34,787 bases of DNA, taken from the NCBI GenBank assembly GCA_007131175.1, contig SLRC01000003.1:1-34787 (forward strand). The letters are read 5' to 3'. The DNA comes from Syntrophomonadaceae bacterium. GTDB lineage: Bacteria; Bacillota; Dethiobacteria; DTU022; UBA8154. Of the stretch, positions 26,540 to 34,115 are shown piece by piece. The position numbers were made by a program, and so were the translations under genes. Under the pieces are notes generated by a model, which saw only the letters and a list, made by a program, of their open reading frames with translations, was not told the DNA's origin and made no database searches. The number at the start of each line of letters is the position of its first letter. Position 1 is the stretch's first letter.

Positions 26540-26771
26540 GGGAGAAAATTAGTAGCAAAATAATTACTTCTTAATATATTTTAATGCAAATGGATTTAGA
26601 GCAGGAAATTATATTTTGCATGGCGCCGTTTTTTTTCTGACCTAGCGTTAGTAACAGATAATAAATTATACTATTTATTCTATAAGTACGCAAAATTGTA
26701 ATTTGAGAGAACATTTGAGGGTTATTGTGGCCTGGTCCTGGGCTAAATAGGGATAAAAGGGAGGCGGCAGT
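26540..26771 (+). other. Long AT-rich leader of the second corrinoid gene
   Basis: An untranslated leader without a recognised riboswitch. ATGCAAA (26584-26590) can pair with TTTGCAT (26615-26621), followed 7 nt later by a run of eight T, so weak attenuation is possible. No cobalamin-riboswitch signature was found. Confidence 0.4.
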
Positions 26772-27449
26772 ATGTCGGAAAGAACTGACGAATTGTTTGG
26801 GAAGTTGAAGCAGGGTGTAATCGATTTCGATGAAGACGGGGTAATTGAGGCTGCAAACGCGGTGGTGGATGAAGGCATTGATGCAGTGGAAGCTGTGTTT
26901 AACGGGTTGGTACCGGGGATGGAGCATGTGGGTGAGCTCTATGAACAGCAAGAATATTTTGTGCCTGAACTTTTAATGTGTGCTGATGCCATGTATGCGG
27001 GACTGGAAATACTCAGGCCGCACATGACGCGGAAAAGCCTGGGTGTTACGGGGGTAGTGGTTATGGGGGTGGTGCAGGGGGATGTGCATGATATTGGAAA
27101 AAATATTGTAAAAATGATGTTTGATGTGGCCGGCTTTGAAGTACACGATCTGGGACGGGATGTACCCCTGGAAGTGTTCGTGGAAGAGCAACTCCGCACT
27201 GATGCGGAACTGGTATGCCTTTCGGCAATGATGACCACTACCATGGTGGGGATGAAAGATATCATTAAACAAATCAAGGAGAAAAACCCCAATGCCCGGG
27301 TCATGATTGGCGGAGCCCCTGTTACAGAGGATATTGCTGATAAATTTGGTGCAGACGGTTTTGCTGAAGATGCGAGCAACGCCCTTAAGGATGCCATTAA
27401 TATGCTCACCACACTGAAAAAGATTAAAGATGAGGCGGATTCGGCCTAA
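26772..27449 (+). CDS. Corrinoid (B12-binding) methyl carrier protein 2
   Basis: Second methyl carrier, 225 residues, close paralog of the gene upstream. It has the same cap domain (GLVPGMEHVGELYEQQEYFV) and the same cobalamin-binding GDVHDIGKNIV, CLSAMMTTTMVGM and VMIGGAPVT segments. Differences cluster in the linker between the domains (MTRKSLGVTGVV versus VARVDFGVAGAV) and in the C-terminus, which is shorter. ATG start with GGGAGG 8 nt upstream. It is followed after 21 nt by the RACE-type activator gene, so the pair is likely co-transcribed from the promoter at 26511. Which methyltransferase it serves cannot be told from sequence. Confidence 0.95.
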   Translation: MSERTDELFGKLKQGVIDFDEDGVIEAANAVVDEGIDAVEAVFNGLVPGMEHVGELYEQQEYFVPELLMCADAMYAGLEILRPHMTRKSLGVTGVVVMGVVQGDVHDIGKNIVKMMFDVAGFEVHDLGRDVPLEVFVEEQLRTDAELVCLSAMMTTTMVGMKDIIKQIKEKNPNARVMIGGAPVTEDIADKFGADGFAEDASNALKDAINMLTTLKKIKDEADSA

Positions 27450-27470
27450 TATATTGAAGGAGGAGAAACG

Positions 27471-29417
27471 ATGGGGCATACTGTAATATTTCAGCCCTCC
27501 GGGCGCCGCGGTACTGTGGAAGACGGTGTTAACCTCCTGGAGGCCGCCCGTCAATTGGGCGTAGACATTGAATCACCTTGCGGTGGGGCCCGGGTTTGTG
27601 GCAAATGCAAAGTTAGAGTTGAAGAAGGTGACTTTGAAAAATTCGGGATTATTTCCAAGGCAAGTAATCTTTCAGCTTTAATGGAAGAGGAAAGGGAAGA
27701 GCTGGAAAAAGGGGAGGTTGAAAAGAATTATCGCCTCGCCTGTTGTACCAGTGTTCAGGGTGATGTTCTCATTTTTGTTCCGGAAGAGTCCCGCGGCGCC
27801 CAGCAGGTGATCCTGGAGACAGGGCGGGAGCGGGATATTTCAGTGGATCCCATAGTGAAAAACTACTATATTGAAATGGTTCCGGCGACGCTGGATGATC
27901 AGACAGATGATTTCATGCGGATGAAAGGCGTGCTGGCGGAAAAATACGACCTGCATAATGTTGATTATATTGATTACTTCGTAACCGTTAACCTTCCCGA
28001 GACGATTCGGGCGGCAGACTGGAAAGTTACGGTAAGCATCTGGGACGACAAAGAGATAGTCAAGGTGTCCCCCGGACTGGTGGAAGACCCCTGGGGTGTG
28101 GCCATAGATGTGGGGAGTACCACGGTGGCAGGATATCTCTGCAACCTCCGCACCGGTGAATCCACCGTAAAGAAATCCATGATGAACCCCCAGATCACTT
28201 ACGGTGAAGACGTCCTTTCCCGGATTACTTATTCTATGATGAACGATGATGGCCTGGAAAAAATGAGCAGTGCCATGATCGAAGGGATCAACAATCTGAT
28301 TAAGGGGATGGCTGAAGAGGCAGGTTTGTCTGTGGAAGATATCGTGGATTTAACCCTGGTCGGGAATACGGCCATGCATCACTTGCTTTTGAATATTGAT
28401 CCCAAGTATGTGGGTCGTGCACCTTTTGCCCCGGCCTTTAAATGCAGCGTTGATTTCAAAGCGCGGGATCTGGGGATTAAAATGAATAAAGCTTCTTACG
28501 TACACTGGCTACCCATCGAAGCAGGGTTTGTGGGAGCGGACAATGTGGCTGTGCTCATTGCCGAGGAACCTTACAACCAGGACGGGATGATGCTGGTAAT
28601 AGACATCGGGACCAACGGTGAGATCGTTTTCGGCAACAGGGAAAAGCTCTTTTCCACTTCCTGCGCCACCGGTCCGGCCCTGGAGGGTGCCCAGATCCGT
28701 TTCGGTATGCGTGCTGCGCCCGGGGCAATCGAGTGGGTGAAGATTGATCCTGAAACGAAAGAACCTAAGTTTAAGATTATTGGGGAGGAAGACTGGTTTA
28801 AGGAAGGGGATGAACCTCTGGCCAAGGGTATCTGTGGATCCGGAATTATCGATGTGATTGCTGAAATGTTTAAAGCCGGTGTCATTGATAAAACGGGTCG
28901 CTTTAATAAAAAACTTGATACACCAAGGATCCGTCATGGCGAAGACGGAAAGATGGAATACATTCTCAGCTATGCCAGGGAAACCTCCATTGGCAAAGAT
29001 ATAACCGTCACCCAGGGAGACGTACGGGCTATCCAGTTGGCCAAGTCCGCCCTTTACTGCGGCGCTGAGTACTTAATGGAAAAACGTGGCGTGTCCAAGC
29101 CGGACCAAATCGTGCTGGCTGGTGCTTTCGGCAGCTATATTAACAAGGAGAGTGCCATGGTGATGGGGATGGTACCGAACTGTAACCTTGATAATGTCAA
29201 TGCTGTGGGGAATGCGGCCGGGGACGGGGCCAAGCTCGCCCTGGTAAGCAAGGCCAAAAGGGCTGAAGCCCAGAAAATGGCACTGGATGTGGAATTTATT
29301 GAAACAGCCACCGAACCGGATTTTCAGGAACGTTTTGCAAATGCCATGGCATTTCCGCACCGCAAACACGAGTTCCCCAGTATCCAGCACATTCTTGACA
29401 AAATCCCGCAGAAGTAG
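27471..29417 (+). CDS. Reductive activator of corrinoid proteins (RACE/RamA-analogue, ferredoxin-ASKHA, DUF4445)
   Basis: Uses ATP and low-potential electrons to bring inactive Co(II) corrinoid back to Co(I). An N-terminal plant-type [2Fe-2S] domain (SPCGGARVCGKCKVRVEEG near residue 35, with the last Cys in RLACCTS near 90) is followed by a linker and an ASKHA-fold ATPase/DUF4445 region (GVAIDVGSTTVAGYL near 205, VGNTAMHHLLLNIDP near 300, MLVIDIGTNGEIVFGN near 373, GICGSGIIDVIAEMF near 455). The C-terminus ends in AGAFGSYINKESA and the usual conserved tail. The 648-residue length is normal. ATG with AAGGAGGAG upstream. Its neighbours are both corrinoid carriers and methyltransferases, as in O-demethylase operons. 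Confidence 0.95.
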   Translation: MGHTVIFQPSGRRGTVEDGVNLLEAARQLGVDIESPCGGARVCGKCKVRVEEGDFEKFGIISKASNLSALMEEEREELEKGEVEKNYRLACCTSVQGDVLIFVPEESRGAQQVILETGRERDISVDPIVKNYYIEMVPATLDDQTDDFMRMKGVLAEKYDLHNVDYIDYFVTVNLPETIRAADWKVTVSIWDDKEIVKVSPGLVEDPWGVAIDVGSTTVAGYLCNLRTGESTVKKSMMNPQITYGEDVLSRITYSMMNDDGLEKMSSAMIEGINNLIKGMAEEAGLSVEDIVDLTLVGNTAMHHLLLNIDPKYVGRAPFAPAFKCSVDFKARDLGIKMNKASYVHWLPIEAGFVGADNVAVLIAEEPYNQDGMMLVIDIGTNGEIVFGNREKLFSTSCATGPALEGAQIRFGMRAAPGAIEWVKIDPETKEPKFKIIGEEDWFKEGDEPLAKGICGSGIIDVIAEMFKAGVIDKTGRFNKKLDTPRIRHGEDGKMEYILSYARETSIGKDITVTQGDVRAIQLAKSALYCGAEYLMEKRGVSKPDQIVLAGAFGSYINKESAMVMGMVPNCNLDNVNAVGNAAGDGAKLALVSKAKRAEAQKMALDVEFIETATEPDFQERFANAMAFPHRKHEFPSIQHILDKIPQK

Positions 29418-29463
29418 TATTTTGCTAGAGGAAAAGCAAAATATACTGAAAGGTGAGGGTAAA

Positions 29464-30399
29464 GTGTTTATTCTGAAAAAGGAACAAAAAGTATGTCAAA
29501 TTGGACCGTGGAAAGTGGGAGGGCAACCCGGAGATAATCCGCCGCTGCTTGTTGCTTCCATGTTTCATAAAGGTGATCGCATCCTGGGAAAGCGGAAAGC
29601 CGGAGAGTTTGACCGGGATAAGGCCACTGCCTATATTAAGCGCCAGGAGGAACTTTCAGAGCAGACTGGTATCCCGGCTATTACAGCTATGGTTGCTAAC
29701 TCTGCCGATGAAATGAAGCGTTATGTGGACTTTTTTACAGGGCTGAGTGATAAGCCCTTTGCCATTGATATGTGGATGCAGGATCCCCGTATTGAGGCGG
29801 TCAAGTACGTCTCCGAGCTGGGTATGATGGATCGCCTTGTCTATAACAGCATTACTCCCTGGGATAAGGATATCCCCGGACAGGTGGCAACATTGAAAGA
29901 ACTGGGTTTGAAGCACGTAGTGGTGCAGGTGTATGACGATAATGACCCCACACCGCAGGGCCGGGTTAACAGTTTCCGCAAAATGATGGGGATGATTGGT
30001 GAAGATACCTTTGAAACTATCCTTGTGGATACCTCCGTGATGAACCTTCCCGCAACTTCTTTCTCTTCAGTGGCAAACCGCATGATCAAGGAAGAATTTG
30101 GCGTGCCCTCGGGTCTTGCCTCTTCCAACGGAACATTCATGTGGAAAGCAGCAAGGGAAATGTGGGGGGCTGATGGATTTTCCTCAATGAATGTGGCTGG
30201 TCAGGCTGCGGCAACAATGTTTTGGTGTGACATAATATTTTATGGCCCCCAGGTGATCGCACCGCGTATTTTCCCTGCTGTGGTGAGCGCCACACTCATG
30301 CTGGCCATGTTTGTCTATAATGAAACGGGCAAGTTGCCCACGAACCCCAATCACCCCCTCTATAAATTTTTTAATGATTTTGCGGAGAAGCTCAAATGA
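29464..30399 (+). CDS. MtrH-like methyltransferase (methylcorrinoid:tetrahydrofolate type)
   Basis: Related to subunit H of tetrahydromethanopterin S-methyltransferase. In bacterial corrinoid systems such proteins (MT II) move the methyl group between the corrinoid protein and tetrahydrofolate. Visible family segments are GGQPGDNPPLLVASMFHKGD near residue 18, ATAYIKRQEELSEQTGIPAI near 53, YNSITPWDKDIPGQVATLKELGLKH near 130, ILVDTSVMNLP near 185 and GLASSNGTFMWKAA near 220. GTG 29464 follows AAGGTGAGGG by 4-5 nt and gives 311 residues. A longer open frame from 29287 overlaps the preceding gene and is not likely used. It lies between the activator and a UroD-type methyltransferase. The pterin is inferred to be tetrahydrofolate from the bacterial setting. 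Confidence 0.9.
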   Translation: MFILKKEQKVCQIGPWKVGGQPGDNPPLLVASMFHKGDRILGKRKAGEFDRDKATAYIKRQEELSEQTGIPAITAMVANSADEMKRYVDFFTGLSDKPFAIDMWMQDPRIEAVKYVSELGMMDRLVYNSITPWDKDIPGQVATLKELGLKHVVVQVYDDNDPTPQGRVNSFRKMMGMIGEDTFETILVDTSVMNLPATSFSSVANRMIKEEFGVPSGLASSNGTFMWKAAREMWGADGFSSMNVAGQAAATMFWCDIIFYGPQVIAPRIFPAVVSATLMLAMFVYNETGKLPTNPNHPLYKFFNDFAEKLK

Positions 30400-30435
30400 T
30401 AAGTGTTCTATAATACTGATGAGGTGGTGCAATAA

Positions 30436-31494
30436 ATGGCATTTACACCGAAAGAACGTGTCTTAAAACAGCTTGCCGGTGAAGAAATTGACAGAGTCCC
30501 CTGCTATAGTGGTATGGGGAATGTGACTGTAGCCGGACTGGAACAACTGGGTTATAAGTTTGCTATGGTCCACGGCGATGCGGAGATGATGGCCAACCTG
30601 GCTGCCACTTCCTACAAACTATATGGCTACGAGTGCGCCGTAGTCCCATTTGACTTCTGCGTGGAGGCGGAAGCACTGGGTTGTGTGATGAATGCGTATG
30701 AAAATGTGGCTCATCTCCTTTATCCAACCATCAAGGAGAAAGCCATCGAAGACGAAGAAATGCTGGATAAATTCCCAATTCCCGATGATCTTGCCAACGC
30801 TGGCCGTGTTCCTGTGGTCGTTGAAGCGATAAAGCGTTTAAAAGGGGAGTTTGGCGACGAGGTTCCCATCGGCACTTACTTCCTTGGTCCTTTTACCCTC
30901 GGAGGACAGGTTTACGACCTGGATAAAATGCTCAAGTATGCTTTTAAAAAGCAGGATTTGATTAGCGCCATGCTTGACCGGCTTGCTGATGTGCTGATCC
31001 GGGTGGCAAAAATTTACCAGGATGCGGGAGCGGACTATATTACTGTGCGGGAAATGGGCAGTGGAACCGATTTGCTCAGCCCCCGTCTCTGGAAAGCACT
31101 GATCAAACCCCATCTTGTGAAAATATTTGAAGCTTTAAAGGAGATGGGTATCCCCAACAACCTGCATATTTGTGGCGAGACAAATATGATTATCAAGGAT
31201 ATGAACGAATGTGGTGCTGATTCCATGAGCGTGGAATTAAAGAATGATGTGGCTAAGTCAAGGGAAGATATTGGTACTGAACCCCTTATATTCGGGAACC
31301 TTGACGCTTATAAGCTGCTTGTTGTTGATCCGGCGGAAGCGGTGGAAGGGGCTGTTATCAATGCCCTGGATCAGGGTGTGGATGCGATTTGGCCCGGGTG
31401 TGATATCTGGCCGGAGGCGAAGCCGGAAAACGTTAAAGCACTGGTTCAGGCGACAGAGAAACATGGTGCCGCTAAGTGGTTCCGTAAAAAATAA
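30436..31494 (+). CDS. UroD/MtaA-family corrinoid methyltransferase
   Basis: TIM-barrel protein of the uroporphyrinogen decarboxylase-like methyltransferase family (MtaA, MtbA, CmuA, O-demethylase MT I). The zinc site expected of methyltransferases is present: H-x-C in NNLHICGETNMI near residue 240 and a distal Cys in AIWPGCDIWPEAKPENVKAL near 320. These distinguish it from true heme-pathway UroD. The N-terminus (FTPKERVLKQLAGEEIDRVPC) and YFLGPFTLGGQ are typical. At 352 residues it is full length. ATG with GAGGTGG about 11 nt upstream. It probably demethylates the growth substrate onto one of the two corrinoid proteins; the substrate is unknown. A second family member starts at 34116. Confidence 0.92.
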   Translation: MAFTPKERVLKQLAGEEIDRVPCYSGMGNVTVAGLEQLGYKFAMVHGDAEMMANLAATSYKLYGYECAVVPFDFCVEAEALGCVMNAYENVAHLLYPTIKEKAIEDEEMLDKFPIPDDLANAGRVPVVVEAIKRLKGEFGDEVPIGTYFLGPFTLGGQVYDLDKMLKYAFKKQDLISAMLDRLADVLIRVAKIYQDAGADYITVREMGSGTDLLSPRLWKALIKPHLVKIFEALKEMGIPNNLHICGETNMIIKDMNECGADSMSVELKNDVAKSREDIGTEPLIFGNLDAYKLLVVDPAEAVEGAVINALDQGVDAIWPGCDIWPEAKPENVKALVQATEKHGAAKWFRKK

Positions 31495-31511
31495 CAGCTG
31501 AAAAAAAGTTC

Positions 31512-31540
31512 CTGGCCTCCTAATGAGTGATGGAGGCCGG
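31512..31540. other. Strong hairpin between the methyltransferase and the DGC genes
   Basis: GGCCTCC (31514-31520) pairs with GGAGGCC (31532-31538), extended by T-G and C-G. There is no T-run on the plus strand, but a run of seven T follows on the minus strand, so it is not a normal terminator for the upstream gene. It may be a processing or pausing site dividing the operon. The rest of the 200-nt gap shows no clear promoter. Confidence 0.4.
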
Positions 31541-31694
31541 TTCCAATAAAAAATGTCAGAATTAAGGTAATTGTGGCGAGATTGGAAAGATAGTAGCAAT
31601 TTGAGATCTCTACGGCGTGAATTTGGTTGTAATCTTTAAACATGAAGTAATTCTATATTCCACATTTAATTGTGCTTTAAAGGAGATGATTCCC

Positions 31695-32246
31695 GTGGTG
31701 GAACGTGTCTGTATTTTTCCATGTGGCGGGATTAAAAAAACAGAGGCTACGGTGGCCCGTATTGCCGGTTATATTGTAAATGAAGATTTGTTGCCCCGCC
31801 AGACAATGCTTCTTTGTGTGCCCGCATTTCTGCGAGGGGTGGAGGAGGATCTGGTAATGGTGGAGGACTATCCTACCCTTGTAATTGATTGCCATGCTGA
31901 GAATTGCGGAACAAACCTCCTTTACCTTTCCGGTATAACACCGGCAGCCCGCGTATTTATCCCCGATTTGGCGGGCCAGCACGATCTTGCCTACGGGACC
32001 CAGCGGCGGGAGCTGGAACCGGAGGCACAACAATTGGCGGAAATTGTGGCCCGGGAGACAGCCCGTGCGGCCCTTGCTATGTTGGAAAACCCCCTTTATA
32101 ACTTTGAAAAACAGCGGATCAAGACTGATACATGCCTGGCACAAAGGGGCCTGCCGGCAGATCCATTCGACTACGTGCAGCTTGCACCGGGGCTCTACCG
32201 TCCAAGAAATATGCCGGACTTTTTCCCGGAAGGAAGTGATACCTGA
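31695..32246 (+). CDS. DGC-like putative zinc-binding protein (no selenocysteine)
   Basis: A 183-residue protein related to DGC-motif putative zinc-binding proteins, whose function is unknown. Near the N-terminus is IFPCGGIKKTEATVARIAGY, and near residue 75 LVIDCHAENCGTNLLYL, which aligns with IIIDGCAYQCGSNLFRL of the next gene. A helical C-terminal region follows, ending APGLYRPRNMPDFFPEG, again matched in the next protein (KEGIYRPADMPKL). GTG 31695 lies 9 nt after GGAG; ATG 31686 is too close to that site. The stop overlaps the next start (TGATG), so the two are translated together and probably form a complex or succession of paralogs. No Cys aligns with the neighbour's TGA codon. Confidence 0.8.
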   Translation: MVERVCIFPCGGIKKTEATVARIAGYIVNEDLLPRQTMLLCVPAFLRGVEEDLVMVEDYPTLVIDCHAENCGTNLLYLSGITPAARVFIPDLAGQHDLAYGTQRRELEPEAQQLAEIVARETARAALAMLENPLYNFEKQRIKTDTCLAQRGLPADPFDYVQLAPGLYRPRNMPDFFPEGSDT

Positions 32247-32836
32247 TGGAAAAAGTACAAAAGGTTGCAATTTATCCCTGTGGCGGAGTTGGTTTCCCCC
32301 TTTCCAGCGTTGCCCGCTATGCCACTTTCATCGTTACCGAGGATCTCCTTCCCGGCGAAACAGAGATCGTGGATGCGGTTAGGTTGATCAGTGGTTTCCC
32401 TGAGGATGTGGAACTGGTGGAAAACAATCCAACCATAATTATTGACGGCTGTGCCTACCAGTGCGGCTCCAACCTTTTCCGCCTGCTCGGGCTTAAGCCT
32501 GCGGCCCGCATCCTGGCTACGGTAATCTCCAAGCTGCCTCCCACCTTTGTCTGAGACTGTAAAAAGGAGGAGACAAGTTTGTCTCCTGGCAGAGAGCGCC
32601 GTGTTCCCGGTGAATCAGGGAAAAACCTGGCCATGGAAATTGCTACGCAGATAAAAAATATCGCCCTTGTCATGCTCAATCTTAATTACCCCTTTAAAAG
32701 ACAAAAAATAAAGGAAGAAAGGCTCGAAATTTGCGATTATATCGATGATATACCGGAAGCAATGGATTATCTAACCGTTAAAGAAGGCATCTACCGACCG
32801 GCAGACATGCCTAAACTGACAGGTTTGGAACCATAG
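32246..32836 (+). CDS. DGC-motif putative zinc-binding selenoprotein (TGA read as Sec103)
   Basis: Read through the TGA at 32552-32554, the frame gives one 196-residue protein that matches the preceding DGC-like protein from end to end. The N-terminal part has VAIYPCGGVGFP and the DGC motif in IIIDGCAYQCGSNLF near residue 75. The C-terminal part is NLAMEIATQIKNIALVML through KEGIYRPADMPKL. Sec103 falls in PPTFV-U-D-C-KKEE, a U-x-C pair typical of redox selenoproteins, in a segment about 12 residues longer than in the paralog. A hairpin sits at the right distance after the TGA. The rival model is two genes, with the second starting at TTG 32579 behind AAAAAGGAGGAG. Two neighbouring TGA-containing genes favour Sec. 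The function is unknown. Confidence 0.7.
32552..32587 (+). promoter_or_regulatory. Candidate bSECIS of the DGC selenoprotein
   Basis: AGGAGAC (32568-32574) and GTCTCCT (32581-32587) form a perfect 7-bp stem around AAGTTT. The loop begins 20 nt after the TGA and includes a GU, as expected for bacterial SECIS loops. Part of the stem also looks like a ribosome site. Confidence 0.6.
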
Positions 32837-32868
32837 GATTGTTGCCTTGATAAGGAGGTGTATATGCG

Positions 32869-33348
32869 GTGGCTTTACTCACATCTGATGAGTTTTATGG
32901 TCAGAGTGTAACGGTGGATGACCGCTATTTCTACTATCCCCCTGAGCATCTTTGGGTGGAGGATGGGGGCAACGGTGTTTACCGCTTTGGTTTTACCCAT
33001 GCGGGTGTGATCCTGGTTAACGGCTTCAAATACATGGATTATGCCGTTGAAACAGGTGATGTTTTGGATGTGGACGACAGCGTTTTGTTTGTGGAAACTT
33101 TTAAGGCTATGTTTAATGTTACCACGCCGCTTGCCGGGGAGGTTCTCGCCATCAACGAAAAATTGGCTGAGGAAGGGATAAAAATCCTCGAAGAAAAGTA
33201 TTTTGAGGAATATATATTTGAGTTGAAATGTGAAGGGCCCGATGTAACAGCTGAGCTGCTAAACCCCCAGCAGTACATGGAGGCATTATTGCGTGGCGAT
33301 TCCGATCACTGCGGTGCCGGGGCTCGGGTTATGCGTAGAAACAGGTAG
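32869..33348 (+). CDS. GcvH-like lipoyl carrier protein
   Basis: Resembles glycine cleavage H protein, 159 residues. The lipoylation region VETFKAMFNVTTPLAGEVLAIN, near residues 75-100, matches the GcvH pattern (V-E-S-V-K-A ... P-x-S-G-E-V), and the Lys is conserved. The N-terminus has RYFYYPPEHLWVEDGGNGVYRFGFT, equivalent to the HEW region of GcvH. The C-terminal 40 residues (FELKCEGPDVTAELLNPQQYM) are like GcvH with a short tail. GTG follows AAGGAGGTG by 9 nt. No gcvT or gcvP is present; it sits between a DGC selenoprotein and two thioredoxin-like selenoproteins. This suggests a lipoyl group serving another redox or methyl-transfer reaction. Confidence 0.88.
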   Translation: MALLTSDEFYGQSVTVDDRYFYYPPEHLWVEDGGNGVYRFGFTHAGVILVNGFKYMDYAVETGDVLDVDDSVLFVETFKAMFNVTTPLAGEVLAINEKLAEEGIKILEEKYFEEYIFELKCEGPDVTAELLNPQQYMEALLRGDSDHCGAGARVMRRNR

Positions 33349-33364
33349 AGGAGTGGTAAAGGTA

Positions 33365-33658
33365 TTGGATCAGTCTGAACGAAAATTAGTGATTGAGGCT
33401 TTTGTGAATGATTTTGTCCAGTGAACCCCTTGCGTTTATCTGCTGTTAGCAGTAAAAAATATCCCCAACATACTGGGTGACCTTGCAGATAATGTTGAAA
33501 TCAAACAATGGGACCTGCGCACACCGGAAGGGATTAGCCGTAACAATGAGTTGGGAATTACCACTTTTCCCACTATTGCAATTGGTGGCGATGTGCTTTT
33601 TGAGAGCGTTATTCCTTCAGAAGATGAGTTGCTGGAGGCTATTAAAGCACGGCTCTGA
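33365..33658 (+). CDS. Small thioredoxin-like selenoprotein 1 (Sec20, U-T-P-C)
   Basis: The frame is open on both sides of the TGA at 33422-33424 and gives a 97-residue protein with the thioredoxin-fold plan: AFVNDFVQ-U-TPC-VYLLLAVKN, then WDLRTPEGISRNNELGITTFPTIAIGGDVLF with the cis-Pro (F-P-T), and a final helix SEDELLEAIKARL. U-x-x-C stands where thioredoxins have C-x-x-C. TTG 33365 is preferred, with AAAGG/GAGGAG upstream; GTG 33353 is possible. It begins 16 nt after the GcvH-like gene. Its paralog follows after 20 nt. It likely reduces or exchanges disulfides of a partner such as the lipoyl protein; this is inferred. It is too short, and split by TGA, to be found by ordinary gene calling. 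Confidence 0.85.
33422..33452 (+). promoter_or_regulatory. Candidate bSECIS of thioredoxin-like selenoprotein 1
   Basis: CTGCT (33440-33444) and AGCAG (33448-33452) form a 5-bp stem around GTT; the loop starts 20 nt after the TGA. The stem is identical in the next gene. Confidence 0.65.
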
Positions 33659-33678
33659 TACTTGGAAGGAATGGTTTT

Positions 33679-33978
33679 ATGAATGAGATAAAGATGGTCA
33701 ATCTTGAGGTTTTTGTGCAGGACCTGAATGATTTTGTACGGTGAGTCTCCTGTGTTCTGCTGCTGGAAGCAGTGGAGGTGTTTTTAAATGAGCATCCCGA
33801 TTTAGCACCACACGTTACTACTAAACGCTGGGATCTTAAAACTGCTGCAGGTTTTCAGCGTATTAATGAGTTGGAAATTACTGTATTTCCCACAATTACG
33901 CTTGACGGAACAATAACTTTCCAGGGTCGGATACCGGATGAAACTGAATTACTGGAATGTATTAGCTCCTGTTTCTGA
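33679..33978 (+). CDS. Small thioredoxin-like selenoprotein 2 (Sec22, U-V-S-C)
   Basis: A 99-residue paralog of the preceding gene: FVQDLNDFVR-U-VSC-VLLLEAVEVF, then KRWDLKTAAGFQRINELEITVFPTITLDGTITF with the same cis-Pro segment, and the end helix DETELLECISSC. The TGA at 33742-33744 occupies the position of the first active-site Cys of thioredoxins; the C-terminal SSC adds another Cys. ATG with GGAAGGA 8 nt upstream. An open frame starting downstream of the TGA (33772) is only a fragment. The conservation of WDL, NELxIT and FPTI between the two proteins on both sides of the TGA shows that both are single genes. The function is unknown but most likely dithiol/selenol redox. Confidence 0.85.
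33742..33772 (+). promoter_or_regulatory. Candidate bSECIS of thioredoxin-like selenoprotein 2
   Basis: CTGCT (33760-33764) and AGCAG (33768-33772) form a 5-bp stem around GGA; the loop starts 20 nt after the TGA, the same geometry as in the paralog. Confidence 0.65.
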
Positions 33979-34115
33979 TCATAGCATCACCATAATGGAA
34001 GCTGGGGGGTGGTATTGGCTGTTTATAGCTAGTTGCATCGTGTGCAGGGGAAGAATGGTTTTAAGAACGGTTAATGGGGTTCAGTTGCAAGAATTAAGAA
34101 GGAGGATTGAGAAAG

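Noticed and set aside
26540-26771. Cobalamin riboswitch upstream of the corrinoid genes
   Set aside because: No B12-box (GCCACTG-like) or related conserved elements were found here or upstream of cobA.
32579-32836. Separate gene starting at TTG 32579 behind AAAAAGGAGGAG
   Set aside because: It is in frame with the upstream DGC gene and supplies the C-terminal half of its paralog; kept only as the alternative to Sec read-through.
33477-33686. A 69-codon plus-strand frame overlapping both small selenoproteins
   Set aside because: It lies out of frame with two homologous, conserved thioredoxin-like frames and shows no recognisable protein features.
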